A stretch of 64,000 bases of DNA from Rhodococcus jostii NBRC 16295 (GTDB taxonomy: Bacteria; Actinomycetota; Actinomycetes; Mycobacteriales; Mycobacteriaceae), in the NCBI RefSeq assembly GCF_001894825.1, contig NZ_BCWY01000045.1, positions 1 to 64,000 on the forward strand. Direction: 5' to 3'. This document shows positions 25,328 through 34,770 of this stretch, piece after piece (position 1 is the first letter of the stretch; the number at the start of each line of letters is the position of its first letter). Below the pieces are notes generated by a model. The model was not told the origin of the DNA, ran no database searches, and saw only the letters and a list, made by a program, of their open reading frames with translations. The position numbers and the translations under genes are program-made.

Positions 25328-26965
25328 TCAGCGCAGGTCGCGCCGCCGGAACGCCGTCACACCCACCACAATCAAGGCGGCGGTGATCAGCAACAACCAG
25401 ACGATCGGTGTGGCCGCGAACTGCCCGCCCGGCAGTTTCGGAGCGTGGCTGAACGGCTCGAGATCGAGCACCGCCTGCGGGAACTGCGCGATCGACCCGA
25501 TCATGAAGATCAGGAGGAACGCGACGAGCACGCCCCACGCCACGGGCGTGAACCGCGGGATCACCCCGAACAGGAGGACCGTCACCCCGGCGAGCATCCA
25601 GATCGCCGGAAGCTGCACGAGCGCCGCCCCGACCACGTCGGTCAGCGCTCCCCCCACGTCGCCGATGGACGCGCCGTAGGTGAGTCCGGCGGCCACACCG
25701 GCCACGATCATCGCGACCGCCGGTCCCAGCAACGCGAACAGGATGTGGCTCGACGCCCAGCGGACGCGACCGACCGAGCCGGCGGTCACGGGTTCGAGGC
25801 GCTGGGCGTTCTCCTCGGAATAGAGACGCAGCGACGCGGAGATCGCGTAGGCCGCGGCGGCGATCGCGAGCATGGTGAACGCGTAGCCGATGAACGATTC
25901 CTCCAGCGACTGCGAACCACCCATCCGCATGATGATGTCCCGGATCGTCTGACTGTCGCCGACCTGCCCGCCGACCCCCTTGGCGGCGCTGCCGATGAGC
26001 AGGCCGTACAGACCGAGCCCGGCCGTCCATGCCGCGAGCGTGCCGCGGTGCATCCGCCATGCCAGCCCGAAGGTTCCGCCGAGTGTCGGTGGTGCAGCGA
26101 CGGGGCCGGGCCGTTCGGCGATCAGACCGGCGCCGACATCCCGCCGGCGCAGCAGCGCGTAGGCCACCCAGGTGAGGACGCCTGCCGCGACCAGGCTGGG
26201 GACGACGACCCACCACCGTTCGTCGGCGTACGGACGGATCTGCAAGGCCCAGCCGAGCGGCGAGAACCACGACAGCGTGCCGGAGCCGGCGTCACCGACC
26301 GCGCGCAAGGCGAAGGCGACACCGAGCACCGTCAGCGCGATGCCGCGCGCGACGCGGGCGCCGGTACTCACCTGCGCCGCGACGGCGGCCACCGCCGTGA
26401 ACACCAGGCCCGAGCAGGCCAGGGACGTGCCGAAGGCCACCGAACCACCCACCGGAAGGTCACGGGCGAGCAACGCTGCCGCACAGATCATTCCGGTGAC
26501 GACGGAGGCGCCGCCCGCGAGTGTCAGTGCCGCCGTCAGCCCCGCGTACCGTCCGACGGACGTGGAGTCGAGCAGCTCGGCCCGGCCGGTCTCCTCCTCG
26601 GCGCGGGTGTGTCGGATGACCGTCAGGATCACCACCAGACCGATCAGCGTGTAGTAGATGCCGGCCTTCCAGACACCCACCGATCCCAGGGTGGAGTTGA
26701 AGATCGGCCCGTACATGGCGATCTGTGCGGGGCTGGCCGCCGTGGTGGCGGCGAACTCCGCCAGCTGGGCGTCGGAGGTGTAGATGTCGGCGATGCTCGC
26801 GACGTACAGCGCCGGCGCGAACCCGAAGATCAGAATCCACAGCGGCAGCGCGATCCGATCCCGGCGCAGGAACAGCCGCAGAAAATGCAGTGTCCCCTTG
26901 AAATCCGAGGAAGATACCGGCGCCGGCTCGACCGGCCGATACCGGGAGATCGTCGCGGTACTCAT
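25328..26965 (-). CDS. ABC-2-type exporter membrane subunit
   Basis: A 545-residue protein with about 12 membrane spans in two similar halves. It belongs to the exporter group annotated in actinobacteria as polyketide/antibiotic ABC permeases. Marks are [15 protein letters not shown] after the second span and [14 protein letters not shown] in the second half, two related cytoplasmic loops. Its start overlaps the ATPase stop by 4 bases (ATGA, 26962-26965). It would pair with that ATPase to export a hydrophobic compound. Confidence 0.85.
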   Translation of the reverse strand: MSTATISRYRPVEPAPVSSSDFKGTLHFLRLFLRRDRIALPLWILIFGFAPALYVASIADIYTSDAQLAEFAATTAASPAQIAMYGPIFNSTLGSVGVWKAGIYYTLIGLVVILTVIRHTRAEEETGRAELLDSTSVGRYAGLTAALTLAGGASVVTGMICAAALLARDLPVGGSVAFGTSLACSGLVFTAVAAVAAQVSTGARVARGIALTVLGVAFALRAVGDAGSGTLSWFSPLGWALQIRPYADERWWVVVPSLVAAGVLTWVAYALLRRRDVGAGLIAERPGPVAAPPTLGGTFGLAWRMHRGTLAAWTAGLGLYGLLIGSAAKGVGGQVGDSQTIRDIIMRMGGSQSLEESFIGYAFTMLAIAAAAYAISASLRLYSEENAQRLEPVTAGSVGRVRWASSHILFALLGPAVAMIVAGVAAGLTYGASIGDVGGALTDVVGAALVQLPAIWMLAGVTVLLFGVIPRFTPVAWGVLVAFLLIFMIGSIAQFPQAVLDLEPFSHAPKLPGGQFAATPIVWLLLITAALIVVGVTAFRRRDLR

Positions 26966-27891
26966 GCCCGCACCTTCTCCACCGTGTCGGACGACGCCGT
27001 CGTGCCGTCGTCGATCTCGTAGTGCCGCAGGAAGAGTTCCTCGAGCGTCGGCGGCTGACTGACGAGGCTACGCACCCCCGTGTCGCCGAGCACCCGGATG
27101 AGCTCGCCGAGATGTTCGCTGTCGACCTGGCAATGCAGCGTGGACCCGTCGAGGTGGATATCCGCGACGCCCGCGATGCGGCTCAGATCGCCGGGGTCGC
27201 CGAGAAGTTCGGCGGTGATCGACGTGCGACTGAGGTGCCGCATCGACGCCAGCGTGCCCGATTCGACCGTGCGTCCGGACCTGATGATGGTGACCCGCTC
27301 ACACAGCGCCTCCACCTCGGACAGGATGTGACTGGACAGCAGCACCGTCACCCCGCGGTCGCGGGCCTCGGCGACGCATTCCCGGAATACCTGTTCCATC
27401 AACGGGTCCAGGCCCGACGTGGGTTCGTCGAGCAGCAGCAGTCGGGCATTCGAGGAGAACGCCGACACCAACGCCACCTTCTGACGATTGCCCTTCGAGT
27501 ACGCACGCCCCTTCTTCCGCGGGTCGAGGTCGAAACGCTCGATCAACTCCTGCTTGCGAGCCGCGTCCAGGCCGCCGCGCATCCGGGCGAGGAGGTCGAT
27601 GGTCTCGCCGCCGGACAGCGACGGCCACAGCGTCACGTCGCCGGGGACGTACGCCATCTCGAGGTGCAGGGCGACGGCGTCGCGCCAGGGATCGCGTCCG
27701 AAGACGGTGGCCTCACCGCTGTCGGAGTGGAGGCTGCCGAGGAGGACGCGGATGGTGGTGGATTTTCCGGCGCCGTTCGGCCCGAGGAACCCGTGCACCT
27801 CACCTTCGCCGACCTCGAGGTCGAGTCCGTCCAACGCCCGGGTTCGTCCGAACGTCTTCACCAGGTTGCGCACTTCGATGATCGCGCTCAT
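26962..27891 (-). CDS. ABC transporter ATP-binding protein (drug-export type)
   Basis: A 309-residue ATPase of the DrrA-like group. It has Walker [12 protein letters not shown] (about 38-48), a signature region [15 protein letters not shown] in place of the usual LSGGQ, Walker [13 protein letters not shown], and a C-terminal extension ending [10 protein letters not shown] that is typical of this branch. It lies between the TetR gene (8-base gap) and the permease gene (4-base overlap), forming a three-gene exporter unit. The N-G-N signature variant occurs in related exporters. Confidence 0.88.
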   Translation of the reverse strand: MSAIIEVRNLVKTFGRTRALDGLDLEVGEGEVHGFLGPNGAGKSTTIRVLLGSLHSDSGEATVFGRDPWRDAVALHLEMAYVPGDVTLWPSLSGGETIDLLARMRGGLDAARKQELIERFDLDPRKKGRAYSKGNRQKVALVSAFSSNARLLLLDEPTSGLDPLMEQVFRECVAEARDRGVTVLLSSHILSEVEALCERVTIIRSGRTVESGTLASMRHLSRTSITAELLGDPGDLSRIAGVADIHLDGSTLHCQVDSEHLGELIRVLGDTGVRSLVSQPPTLEELFLRHYEIDDGTTASSDTVEKVRA

Positions 27892-27899
27892 AGCTGCTC

Positions 27900-28601
27900 C
27901 TAGTTCGGGGAGTCGGTAGATTCTGCGGGTGCCGCCGCCTGGGCGGCACCGTCTTCGGTGGCCAGGTACGCCTCGAGCGTCGACGAATCCGGCAGCAGGC
28001 CTTCGGTGTACATCTCGAGGGCGGGCAGCGTGACGTCGGTGGCGAGGTCGCGGATCGCCTTGGCGTAGTCGAGCGGAACTTCCTTGTCGGCGCGCATCTG
28101 CAGGTAGAGCAGCATGGCGCCGACGTTGTAGAGGGTGAGATAACGCGCCCGCGCCTGCGGGTTACGACTGGGCCGCACCTTCCCGGTCGCCACTCCCATG
28201 TCGAGGTACTCCGCGGTGTCGTCCACCATGTGCTCGAACAGCGATTCGCCGAGACCTCCGCCCGCCTGGAAACTGCGGACTATGTACGCGACGAGCGGGG
28301 CGTACTGCTCGATGTCGGCGAGGGCCTGCATGGTGCCCGCCGGCCCCGGCGTCGAGATCGCCTGCGCCTTCTGCTCCCGGATGATCCGCAGAACATGCTC
28401 GTCGCATTCGGCGCGCAGGCCGTCCTTCGATCCGAAATGGTGGATCACCAGCCCGGGCGACACCCCGGCGGCAGTGGCGATCGCCCGCACTCCGGTGGTG
28501 AAACCGTGATTGCCGAACACCGTGATCGCCGCGTCGCGCACGCGGGCGCGGGTGGTCAGATCGGGTTGCGGGACCTCGGAACCGGCATTTGTTGAACGCA
28601 T
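27900..28601 (-). CDS. TetR family regulator of the ABC exporter
   Basis: A 233-residue repressor-type protein. The helix-turn-helix reads [19 protein letters not shown] and [18 protein letters not shown], a form seen in TetR proteins that sit with ABC exporters. The first gene of the three-gene unit, it starts at the ATG at 28599-28601, which itself lies inside a long inverted repeat; a GTG at 28619 is the alternative. The overlap implies strong autorepression of the whole exporter unit. Confidence 0.85.
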   Translation of the reverse strand: MRSTNAGSEVPQPDLTTRARVRDAAITVFGNHGFTTGVRAIATAAGVSPGLVIHHFGSKDGLRAECDEHVLRIIREQKAQAISTPGPAGTMQALADIEQYAPLVAYIVRSFQAGGGLGESLFEHMVDDTAEYLDMGVATGKVRPSRNPQARARYLTLYNVGAMLLYLQMRADKEVPLDYAKAIRDLATDVTLPALEMYTEGLLPDSSTLEAYLATEDGAAQAAAPAESTDSPN

Positions 28602-28627
28602 GTTTAATATGCTAAACACGCGTTCAA
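28592..28627. promoter_or_regulatory. TetR operator overlapping the start codon
   Basis: TTGAACGCATGTTTA (28592-28606) and TAAACACGCGTTCAA (28613-28627) are 15-base arms that agree in 14 positions, six bases apart. The arms include the start codon of the TetR gene. This is one of the clearest operators in the window. Confidence 0.75.
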
Positions 28628-28650
28628 TCGGTGCGCAAGGGGTCGCGGTG

Positions 28651-29025
28651 TCAAGATTTCGTCAAGGCCGGGACACCGGCGTGCGGGCCCGCGAACACGA
28701 CCGTCGGGCGGGGGTACCGGTTGCGGGCGCAGGCCTCGTCCAACCCGTCATCGACGGCATCACGCACCTCGCTCCGATCCGCGTCCAGCAGGACCAGTTC
28801 GGTCAGGATCACGCCGTAGTCGCGCCGGACCTGCTCCATCAGGCCGATCACCTCGTCGATTGCCCCGGAACCGGCAGTGCAGCGGAATCCCACCAGCCGC
28901 AGCTGCGGCTGTTCCATCACCGCACGCACCGCGTCCTCGATGCCCGGGCCCGCCTCGGTCACGTCGAGCACCGTGTTCTCGCGCGACTGCTCGTGAACAA
29001 ATAGATGAGGCAGATGCAGCGTCAT
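28651..29025 (-). CDS. Small protein of unknown function
   Basis: A 124-residue, slightly acidic soluble protein with an alpha/beta pattern (LRLVGFRCTAGSGAIDEV; GVILTELVLLDADRS) and a hydrophobic end, PTVVFAGPHAGVPAL. No family is recognised. It faces away from the dienelactone-hydrolase-like gene's promoter and lies upstream of the TetR exporter unit on the same strand, 31 bases before its operator. A promoter-like inverted repeat lies upstream at 29048-29076. Confidence 0.55.
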   Translation of the reverse strand: MTLHLPHLFVHEQSRENTVLDVTEAGPGIEDAVRAVMEQPQLRLVGFRCTAGSGAIDEVIGLMEQVRRDYGVILTELVLLDADRSEVRDAVDDGLDEACARNRYPRPTVVFAGPHAGVPALTKS

Positions 29026-29047
29026 CGGAGCCTCCTCGATCCGGTGG

Positions 29048-29076
29048 GATCCCCGGGTCGAACAACTCGGGGGATC
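29048..29076. promoter_or_regulatory. Inverted repeat upstream of the small unknown gene
   Basis: GATCCCC (29048-29054) and GGGGATC (29070-29076) face each other 23 bases before the start of the 124-residue gene. It may be an operator, or a terminator for the dienelactone-hydrolase-like gene lying 97 bases upstream. Confidence 0.3.
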
Positions 29077-29172
29077 AGTTCCAGATCTACCCCCGCGCGG
29101 CCGGGTTGCAGCCGATCTTGACGCCGAAATGACTCCCCCGCCCGCAATCCTGACGCGGTGTTGGCGCGCCCG

Positions 29173-29910
29173 TCAGTCGGGGCCGCCGAGTGTGTCGGCG
29201 AAGAAGGCCAGTACCCGGTCGACTCCCTCCTGCCGCCGGTGCGCGGTCAGTGTCGAGTGCTCTGCACCCGGAAACTCCACCGCGATGAAGTTGTCACCGA
29301 ACTCGCGGCGCAGTGTCTCGAAGCGATTGCCCACCAACCCGTCCTCCCGGAACCGCAGGCCGAGGACCTGGCAGCCGGCGTTCACCTTCGCCCGCACCGC
29401 GTCCAGGTCGGCGGGGCTGAGCCCGAGGTCGCGTTTACGCGTCTCGCCGACCGGAAACGGGACGGACGGCTGCGCCAGCACGGGCGCCACCACCGGGGCG
29501 TCGACCATCATCGCCAACGCATAGCCACCGGTGAAGCACATCCCGACCGCACCGACTCCGACGCCACCGAGTTCCTCGTGCAGATCGCGCGCCACCGACC
29601 GCAGCCACACCGCCACCGGTGCCGTCGTGCCGAGCGCCAGTTTCGTGAACTCCCGGCTCACGCAGACCTGTACCAGCGAACTGACGGTGCTGAGCGTGCC
29701 GTACCCCCGCTCCGGCTTCCCGAACAGGGACGGCATCACCACGGTGTACCCGTGCGCGACGACCTCCTCCGCGAATCCGATCACCTCCGGCGTCACACCC
29801 GGTACCTCGTGGATCACGATGACGCCCGGCCCACGACCCTTGCGGAAGGTCGGGTGGGTGACCCCGCCGACCGTGTGACTGCCCGGTGTCCACCCGTCCA
29901 CAAGCCCCAT
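29173..29910 (-). CDS. Dienelactone hydrolase family protein
   Basis: A 245-residue alpha/beta hydrolase of the dienelactone hydrolase family. It shows the early GPGVIVIHEVPGVTPEVIGFAE segment, the nucleophile elbow GVGAVGMCFTGGYAL (Cys as nucleophile, as in true dienelactone hydrolases) and a late acid/histidine pair in GAEHSTLTAHR. It lies alone, with a small secreted protein divergent. The family opens lactones in aromatic breakdown, but many members act on other esters, so the substrate is open. Confidence 0.8.
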   Translation of the reverse strand: MGLVDGWTPGSHTVGGVTHPTFRKGRGPGVIVIHEVPGVTPEVIGFAEEVVAHGYTVVMPSLFGKPERGYGTLSTVSSLVQVCVSREFTKLALGTTAPVAVWLRSVARDLHEELGGVGVGAVGMCFTGGYALAMMVDAPVVAPVLAQPSVPFPVGETRKRDLGLSPADLDAVRAKVNAGCQVLGLRFREDGLVGNRFETLRREFGDNFIAVEFPGAEHSTLTAHRRQEGVDRVLAFFADTLGGPD

Positions 29911-30055
29911 GACACAAGAACGTACTCGACCGATCGCGGACCTCCCGCTCTGCCGACGACACGACCGTGCGGTTTCATTCGCCTGCGTTCCCCGCGCCGC
30001 CTGTGCACGTACGGTACGAATCGGCACAATCCGGACAACCGAGGAAAGGGCACAT

Positions 30056-30427
30056 ATGCGCAACCTTCGACGTGCGGCAGTGGCGGGGGCCATGATCGCG
30101 GGACTGATGACGGTGGGAGCCGCAACGGCGTCCGCCGCGCCGTTCGGCTCCCTCGGTGACGGACCCGATCTCGTGATCACTCAGGCGAACGCCGAGGGCG
30201 TCAGCGCCTGCGCAGTGCGGGTCACCAACGACGGCGACGGCACGGCCACGGGCGTAACGGTCCACACCCCGTTTACGTACGAGCCCCGAGACCTCGGCAC
30301 CCTCGCCCCCGGCGAATCGAAACTCGCCCAATACTTCGACTGCGGCATCTATCCCAGCATCTTCTACTTCACCACGACGATCGGTGAGACCAACTGGGCG
30401 AACAACTTCCTGCGAATCGACCTCTGA
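30056..30427 (+). CDS. Small secreted CARDB-like protein
   Basis: A 123-residue protein with a signal peptide (RNLRR start, hydrophobic core, cleavage expected after ATASAA near residue 27). The mature part is a single beta-sandwich like CARDB/DUF11 modules: DLVITQANAEGVSACAVRV and LGTLAPGESKL, with two cysteines that could form a disulphide. GAGGAAAGG precedes the ATG. It is exported, but its role is unknown. It is convergent with the large biosynthetic operon. Confidence 0.65.
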   Translation: MRNLRRAAVAGAMIAGLMTVGAATASAAPFGSLGDGPDLVITQANAEGVSACAVRVTNDGDGTATGVTVHTPFTYEPRDLGTLAPGESKLAQYFDCGIYPSIFYFTTTIGETNWANNFLRIDL

Positions 30428-30510
30428 GGGATCAGTGCGGCGGCGAGCTCCTTGCGCGTGTGGCGCCGGAGCCTGCAGTTGACCTCTCGGCCCGGCCTGT
30501 CGGCACCCGA

Positions 30511-31767
30511 TCACACCGTCTCCATACCGACAGCCCCGACACGCACCTGAAACTCGAGACACGCCAGAGCCTCCCGGGCGGCATCGAGCGCCCGCTCCGG
30601 TGTCTCCCCGACCGCACGGGCGTAGGCGACCCGCGAATCCGACGATTCCAAGGGGATGACGTCGCCGCCCGGACGGACGAGCAGTTGTACATCGGTCACT
30701 CCGGCGACCTGCCGGGCTCGGTCGAGGCCGCCGATGTCGGTGACGACGCCCGCGACAGGTGCGGCGGCGAACCAGATCGCGGAATGACGCGCCGCCCGTT
30801 GCTCGGCGAGAATTGCCCGGATCTCGGGAAGGACTTTCTCCCCCACGGTCTGCCGCACGACGCACTCGCCGAGGTCCACACCGGTGGCGTCGAACGCCAG
30901 TGCCGGAATCTCGTCGCCGCCCATCCGCACATGGGTCTCGATCACCCGCGGACCTGCTGGCCCGAGCACGATCTCGGTGTGTGTTGCACCGAATTCCACG
31001 CCGAGGGCGTAGAGCAGACTCGTGACATACGTATGGATCTGCCCTTCCTGGGCCGCGGAGAGTGCGGCGGGTGTCACGTGCCCGACTTCGACGAAGTTGA
31101 CCGGGTCGGAGAACTTCCGTGTGACAGCGACGATCTGGTGTTCGCCACATTCCGAGAATGCCTCCACACTGAACTGCGGCCCCTCGTGGAACTGCTCGAC
31201 CAGCACTCCGCTGTTCGTCAGACCGTCGAAATCGCCCCCAGCGCGGGCGAAGGCCGCAGCCAGTGCGCTGTCGTCCCGGATCACGGCCACGCCCGCACTA
31301 CCGGCACCGCAGACCGGTTTCACCACACAGGGCAGACCGTGTTCTGCTGTGAAGGCCCGCAGTGCGGCCACGTCGGCGACGATCGCAGAGGCGGTGGCGT
31401 CGATGCCCGACTCACGAAGCCGCGCCCGCATGGCGTGCTTGTCGTGGACCGACGCCACTGTGCGCCGCGAATGGGTCGCGAGACCGAGCGCCTCCCCGAT
31501 CGCGGCACAGCGGTCCTGGTCGCGTTCGCCGAACGTGGCGATCCGCGTGAAGGGATGCTGCGCATGTGCCGCCCGGGCCAACGCGATCCATTCTTCGTCC
31601 GGTGCATCGTGTCGCACGGCAATGACCCTGGTGTGCGAGGTCAGTTGGCGAAGCTTGGCGACGAACTCCAACCGGCAGATTACCGAGGTCTGCGTGCCGG
31701 GTAGGGCGCCGCGGACCCTGCCTGGAAGGTCGCGGCCGCTGCCTACGACGAGGACGTGTTCGGTCAT
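30511..31767 (-). CDS. ATP-grasp amino acid/peptide ligase (second ligase of the cluster)
   Basis: A 418-residue ATP-grasp enzyme of the L-amino acid ligase type (relatives include BacD and the dapdiamide ligases). The ATP-binding lysine is in CVVKPVCGAGSAGVAV (Lys150), and the metal/phosphate site is ETHVRMGGDEIPAL. It would activate a carboxylate as acyl phosphate and join it to an amine. It is the last gene of the eleven-gene run and overlaps the MFS exporter gene by ATGA (31764-31767). The presence of two such ligases and no NRPS suggests two amide bonds in the product. Confidence 0.85.
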   Translation of the reverse strand: MTEHVLVVGSGRDLPGRVRGALPGTQTSVICRLEFVAKLRQLTSHTRVIAVRHDAPDEEWIALARAAHAQHPFTRIATFGERDQDRCAAIGEALGLATHSRRTVASVHDKHAMRARLRESGIDATASAIVADVAALRAFTAEHGLPCVVKPVCGAGSAGVAVIRDDSALAAAFARAGGDFDGLTNSGVLVEQFHEGPQFSVEAFSECGEHQIVAVTRKFSDPVNFVEVGHVTPAALSAAQEGQIHTYVTSLLYALGVEFGATHTEIVLGPAGPRVIETHVRMGGDEIPALAFDATGVDLGECVVRQTVGEKVLPEIRAILAEQRAARHSAIWFAAAPVAGVVTDIGGLDRARQVAGVTDVQLLVRPGGDVIPLESSDSRVAYARAVGETPERALDAAREALACLEFQVRVGAVGMETV

Positions 31768-33077
31768 TTCTTCACCTCGAGTGTCGAGTGGGGAGCGACA
31801 ACGCAGGAAGGTCGCCGGCGTTCCGCGAGACTGCGACGTGCTGCCGTCCGGGAGACCAGCGCAGCCACCCCGAAGGTTGCCCCGAGGACCGGCCAGGCGA
31901 TCAGCCCGGTCGGCAGGAGAACCACGACCAGAAGGGTGGGGCCGACCACCTTCTGACCGGTCATGCCGAGGCTGAACGCACCGAGGTAGCGGGCCACGGC
32001 GGGCGGCGGGGACAGTTCGGACGACAGCTCCCACGCCGCCACGGAATGGACGTTCTCCGCGATCGACAGGGCTACGACCGCAACGAACACGGCGGCAATG
32101 GCGACGGCGGTTCCGGACAGCTGGCCCAGGGCGAACAGACCGCAACAGACCGCCATCAGGACACCGGCCAAGGCCAGTAGACGGCTCGCCGCCGCCGTGC
32201 CCTCGGCGAACCGGGCGACATAGACCTGGAGGACCACGGTGAGGACGGTGTTGACCGCCATCAACACCGGCACCCAGGCGAGCGGCACCGAGGTGTATTC
32301 GATGACCCAGATCGGCAGCAGAACGATCAGCACGGTGTCGTACAGCGACAGGACACCGTTGCCGACCGTGAAAACCATGAACCACCAGTCACGGAACGGT
32401 GAACGCACCGTGGTCGCGGGAGAAGCGGTGTCGAGGGAATCACGCTCCGCGCGTGAAGGTCGGTGCAGCATCACCGTTCCCGTCCGGCGGAGCACGTACC
32501 GCACGGCGGCGGCGACCACCAGGAAGGAAATTCCGTTACCCACGAACAGCGCCGTGAACGCGGCCGGCCGGCCGGTCGCGAAGACAACCCCCGCGAGAAG
32601 GAATCCGGCCGTGAGGCCCACATTCCGGACCGCACGGATGGTGGCCATCGTGCGTGTCCGATCCCGGCCCCCGATCACCGACGTCACGACGGCCTGCTGG
32701 ATCGGGCTGCTCGCTCGATCGGCCGCGGTGAGCAGCACCGTCAGCACCAGAAAGGTGGTGAAGTCGGAGACGAGTGCAAAACAGCCGTACCCGATGCCGC
32801 GCAGCAGCAGAAGCACCACGTAGAACCGTCCCGCCCCCAGCCGGTCCGCCAGCCTGCCGAGGGGCACCGGTGCGAGCAGGGCGAGTCCGCCCGCAAGAGT
32901 GGTCGCGAGGGCGATCTGGTTCGCGGTGATGCCAACGACGCCGATGAAGTAGAGGGCGAAGGAGGCGAAGAACATTCCGGTGCCGAGAGAGTCGATGCCG
33001 GCACCGACGGCCAGCGTGCGGCCGGCCGGGGTGTCGGGCAGTAGCGCGTCACCCAGCCGCCGCAGCGCGGCGTTCAC
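31764..33077 (-). CDS. MFS exporter of the biosynthetic cluster
   Basis: A 437-residue protein with 12 predicted spans. It has the MFS loop GRLADRLGAGRFYV after span 2 and a drug-efflux-like character, comparable in place to the BacE-type exporter in bacilysin clusters. The start is GTG at 33077, overlapping the preceding stop by GTGA. It overlaps the second ATP-grasp gene by ATGA. It probably exports the finished compound and gives self-protection. Confidence 0.82.
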   Translation of the reverse strand: MNAALRRLGDALLPDTPAGRTLAVGAGIDSLGTGMFFASFALYFIGVVGITANQIALATTLAGGLALLAPVPLGRLADRLGAGRFYVVLLLLRGIGYGCFALVSDFTTFLVLTVLLTAADRASSPIQQAVVTSVIGGRDRTRTMATIRAVRNVGLTAGFLLAGVVFATGRPAAFTALFVGNGISFLVVAAAVRYVLRRTGTVMLHRPSRAERDSLDTASPATTVRSPFRDWWFMVFTVGNGVLSLYDTVLIVLLPIWVIEYTSVPLAWVPVLMAVNTVLTVVLQVYVARFAEGTAAASRLLALAGVLMAVCCGLFALGQLSGTAVAIAAVFVAVVALSIAENVHSVAAWELSSELSPPPAVARYLGAFSLGMTGQKVVGPTLLVVVLLPTGLIAWPVLGATFGVAALVSRTAARRSLAERRRPSCVVAPHSTLEVKK

Positions 33078-33853
33078 GGCACGTCTCCGGGGTTTGCGAA
33101 CGCGCGCACGAGTTCGGCCGACCGCTGCACGTGTGCGGGCGTGGCCGCTTCCGGGGCGGGGCGGCGCAGGTGGTTCCACGCGTAGCGGCGGGCCGCGTTG
33201 ACGAGCAGATCCGGTTGCCCCGGCGTCTCCGATTGCCCCGACGTCCCTGATTGCACCGACGTCGCGGCTCGCGCAACCAGGGCTGACGCGATGAGCAGCC
33301 GGCTCAACCGGTCGACCAGCACCCACCCGGCGGCGGCGACGATCGCGGGATCCGCCCCGACCCATTCGTGTCGGGTGGTCCGCACCCCCGCGAGTGCGTC
33401 GTCCACCATCTGCCAGGCCGCGAGCAACCGTCCCTGCGGAGCCGCGCCGAGGAGTTCCCGCGTCCGGTCGGTTACGGCGTCGAAGTGCTCGGGACGCGTG
33501 AGCAGTTCCAACGCGTGGACGGTGAGGGCCCCGCGGTCGGCTCGGGCGTCATCGCTCCCGTCGACGCGGGCGGTGTCCGCTGCAAGCGAGTAGGTGACAC
33601 AGCGCGCGGCGGCCCTGCGGGCTCGACCGTGCGCCATCTGTGGAATGTCGTGCCAGGCACGGGCGGCCATCACGTCCACCACACGGTCGGCGACCTCCTC
33701 CCGCCGAGCGATGCCCCAGGGGCTGCTTTGCTCGAATACCTCTGTTGCGCCGATCAATCCGGTGACCGCCTCCTCCAGGATCCTGACACCACCGGTGGCC
33801 CACTCCGCCGCGACCCGTTCGGGTGTGTTCGACGCGAGGAAACGTGTGTTCAT
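33074..33853 (-). CDS. Unknown helical protein of the biosynthetic cluster
   Basis: A 259-residue soluble protein, mainly helical, with no family I recognise. Features are ERVAAEWATGGVRILEEAV at the start, ARAWHDIPQMAHGRARRAAAR in the middle, and a Ser/Gly/Gln-rich insert (SVQSGTSGQSETPGQP, about 198-213) encoded by three imperfect 18-base repeats at 33207-33260. It overlaps both neighbours by four bases, so it is made together with the pathway enzymes. It could be an enzyme or a scaffold; nothing visible decides this. Confidence 0.7.
   Translation of the reverse strand: MNTRFLASNTPERVAAEWATGGVRILEEAVTGLIGATEVFEQSSPWGIARREEVADRVVDVMAARAWHDIPQMAHGRARRAAARCVTYSLAADTARVDGSDDARADRGALTVHALELLTRPEHFDAVTDRTRELLGAAPQGRLLAAWQMVDDALAGVRTTRHEWVGADPAIVAAAGWVLVDRLSRLLIASALVARAATSVQSGTSGQSETPGQPDLLVNAARRYAWNHLRRPAPEAATPAHVQRSAELVRAFANPGDVP
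33207..33260. repeat. Three 18-base tandem repeats inside the unknown gene
   Basis: Units at 33207-33224, 33225-33242 and 33243-33260 share the core GATTGCCCCGAC or a near copy. The length is a multiple of three, so the frame is kept; they encode the Ser/Gly/Gln-rich insert. Confidence 0.7.
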
Positions 33854-34770
33854 GTGTACTCCAGCCAGTGACGGTAGGTGGGCTCGCGCCCGCGGACGAC
33901 GTCGTGGAAGACGTCCCGCAGCTGCTTGGTGATCGGACCGCAGCCGCCCGCCGCCAGCGGGCGGTCGTCGACCGACGCCACCGGGACCACCTCGGCGGCC
34001 GTGCCGGTGAGAAACGCCTCGTCGGCGACATAGAGGTCGCTGCGGGTCAGGCTCTGTTCCCGCACGGTCATCCCCAGGTCGCGAGCGAGGGTGATCACGG
34101 TATCCCGGGTCAGACCGGGCAGAATGTTGTCGCTGACCGGCGGGGTGGTCAACACATCGTCGTGTACGGCGAAGATGTTCGCGGCGGACGCCTCGGCCAC
34201 GTGCCCCGTGGACGTGAGCATCAGCGCGTCGTCGTAACCGGCGCGCAGAGCGGAGACCTTGGCCAGTGCCGAATTCACGTAGGCGCCGGTTGCTTTGGCC
34301 ATCGGTGGAACCGAATGAACTCCGTTCCGTTGCCAGCTGCTGACCGTCAGGCGGCAGCCCTCCTGGTCCGCGGTCTCACCGAGGTACGACCCCCACGGCC
34401 AGGCCGCGATGGCGACCCGGGCGTTGTCCAACGCAGGCGCGACACCCATCGCGCCGTAGCCGAGGTAGATGATCGGGCGCAGATAGCCGGAGTCCAAGCC
34501 GGTGCGGCGGAGCAATTCGAGGGAGATCTGGGTGAGCTCGTCCACCGACCATCCGGGGTCCAGCAGGTACACGCGGGCCGAGTCGTGCAGCCGTCGCAGA
34601 TGGTCACGCAACCGGAAGACAGCCGGACCACGGTCCGTCGCGTAGGCCCGGATGCCCTCGTAGACGCCCCATCCGTAGTGCAGACTCGGTGTCAACACAT
34701 GGACCTGCGCCTGGTCCCAGGCAACGAACTCGCCGTCCATCCAGACAGTACTGGTCGGGGTCAGTTCCAT
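33850..34770 (-). CDS. Branched-chain-type aminotransferase (PLP fold type IV)
   Basis: A 306-residue enzyme very like IlvE. It opens TVWMDGEFVAWDQAQVHVL and SLHYGWGVYEGIRAY (about 29-43). The PLP lysine is in PPMAKATGAYVNSALAK (Lys159), followed by HVAEASAANIFAV. It moves an amino group between an amino acid (often Leu, Ile or Val) and a 2-oxo acid. Sitting inside the cluster, it probably makes a dedicated amino acid or 2-oxo acid rather than serving primary metabolism. It overlaps its neighbours by 10 bases upstream and 4 bases downstream. Confidence 0.88.
   Translation of the reverse strand: MELTPTSTVWMDGEFVAWDQAQVHVLTPSLHYGWGVYEGIRAYATDRGPAVFRLRDHLRRLHDSARVYLLDPGWSVDELTQISLELLRRTGLDSGYLRPIIYLGYGAMGVAPALDNARVAIAAWPWGSYLGETADQEGCRLTVSSWQRNGVHSVPPMAKATGAYVNSALAKVSALRAGYDDALMLTSTGHVAEASAANIFAVHDDVLTTPPVSDNILPGLTRDTVITLARDLGMTVREQSLTRSDLYVADEAFLTGTAAEVVPVASVDDRPLAAGGCGPITKQLRDVFHDVVRGREPTYRHWLEYT

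Noticed and set aside
24857..27022. A 721-codon open frame on the plus strand
   Set aside because: It is antisense to the IclR and ABC permease genes; its sequence is low-complexity, rich in Arg, Gly, Asp and His, with no domain.
33207..33260. Short tandem repeats considered as a CRISPR-like array
   Set aside because: The units are directly adjacent without spacers and lie in frame inside a coding gene.
33850..34770. Aminotransferase read as the housekeeping ilvE
   Set aside because: It lies inside an eleven-gene overlapping operon of secondary-metabolism enzymes, so a dedicated pathway role is more likely; no gene symbol was given.
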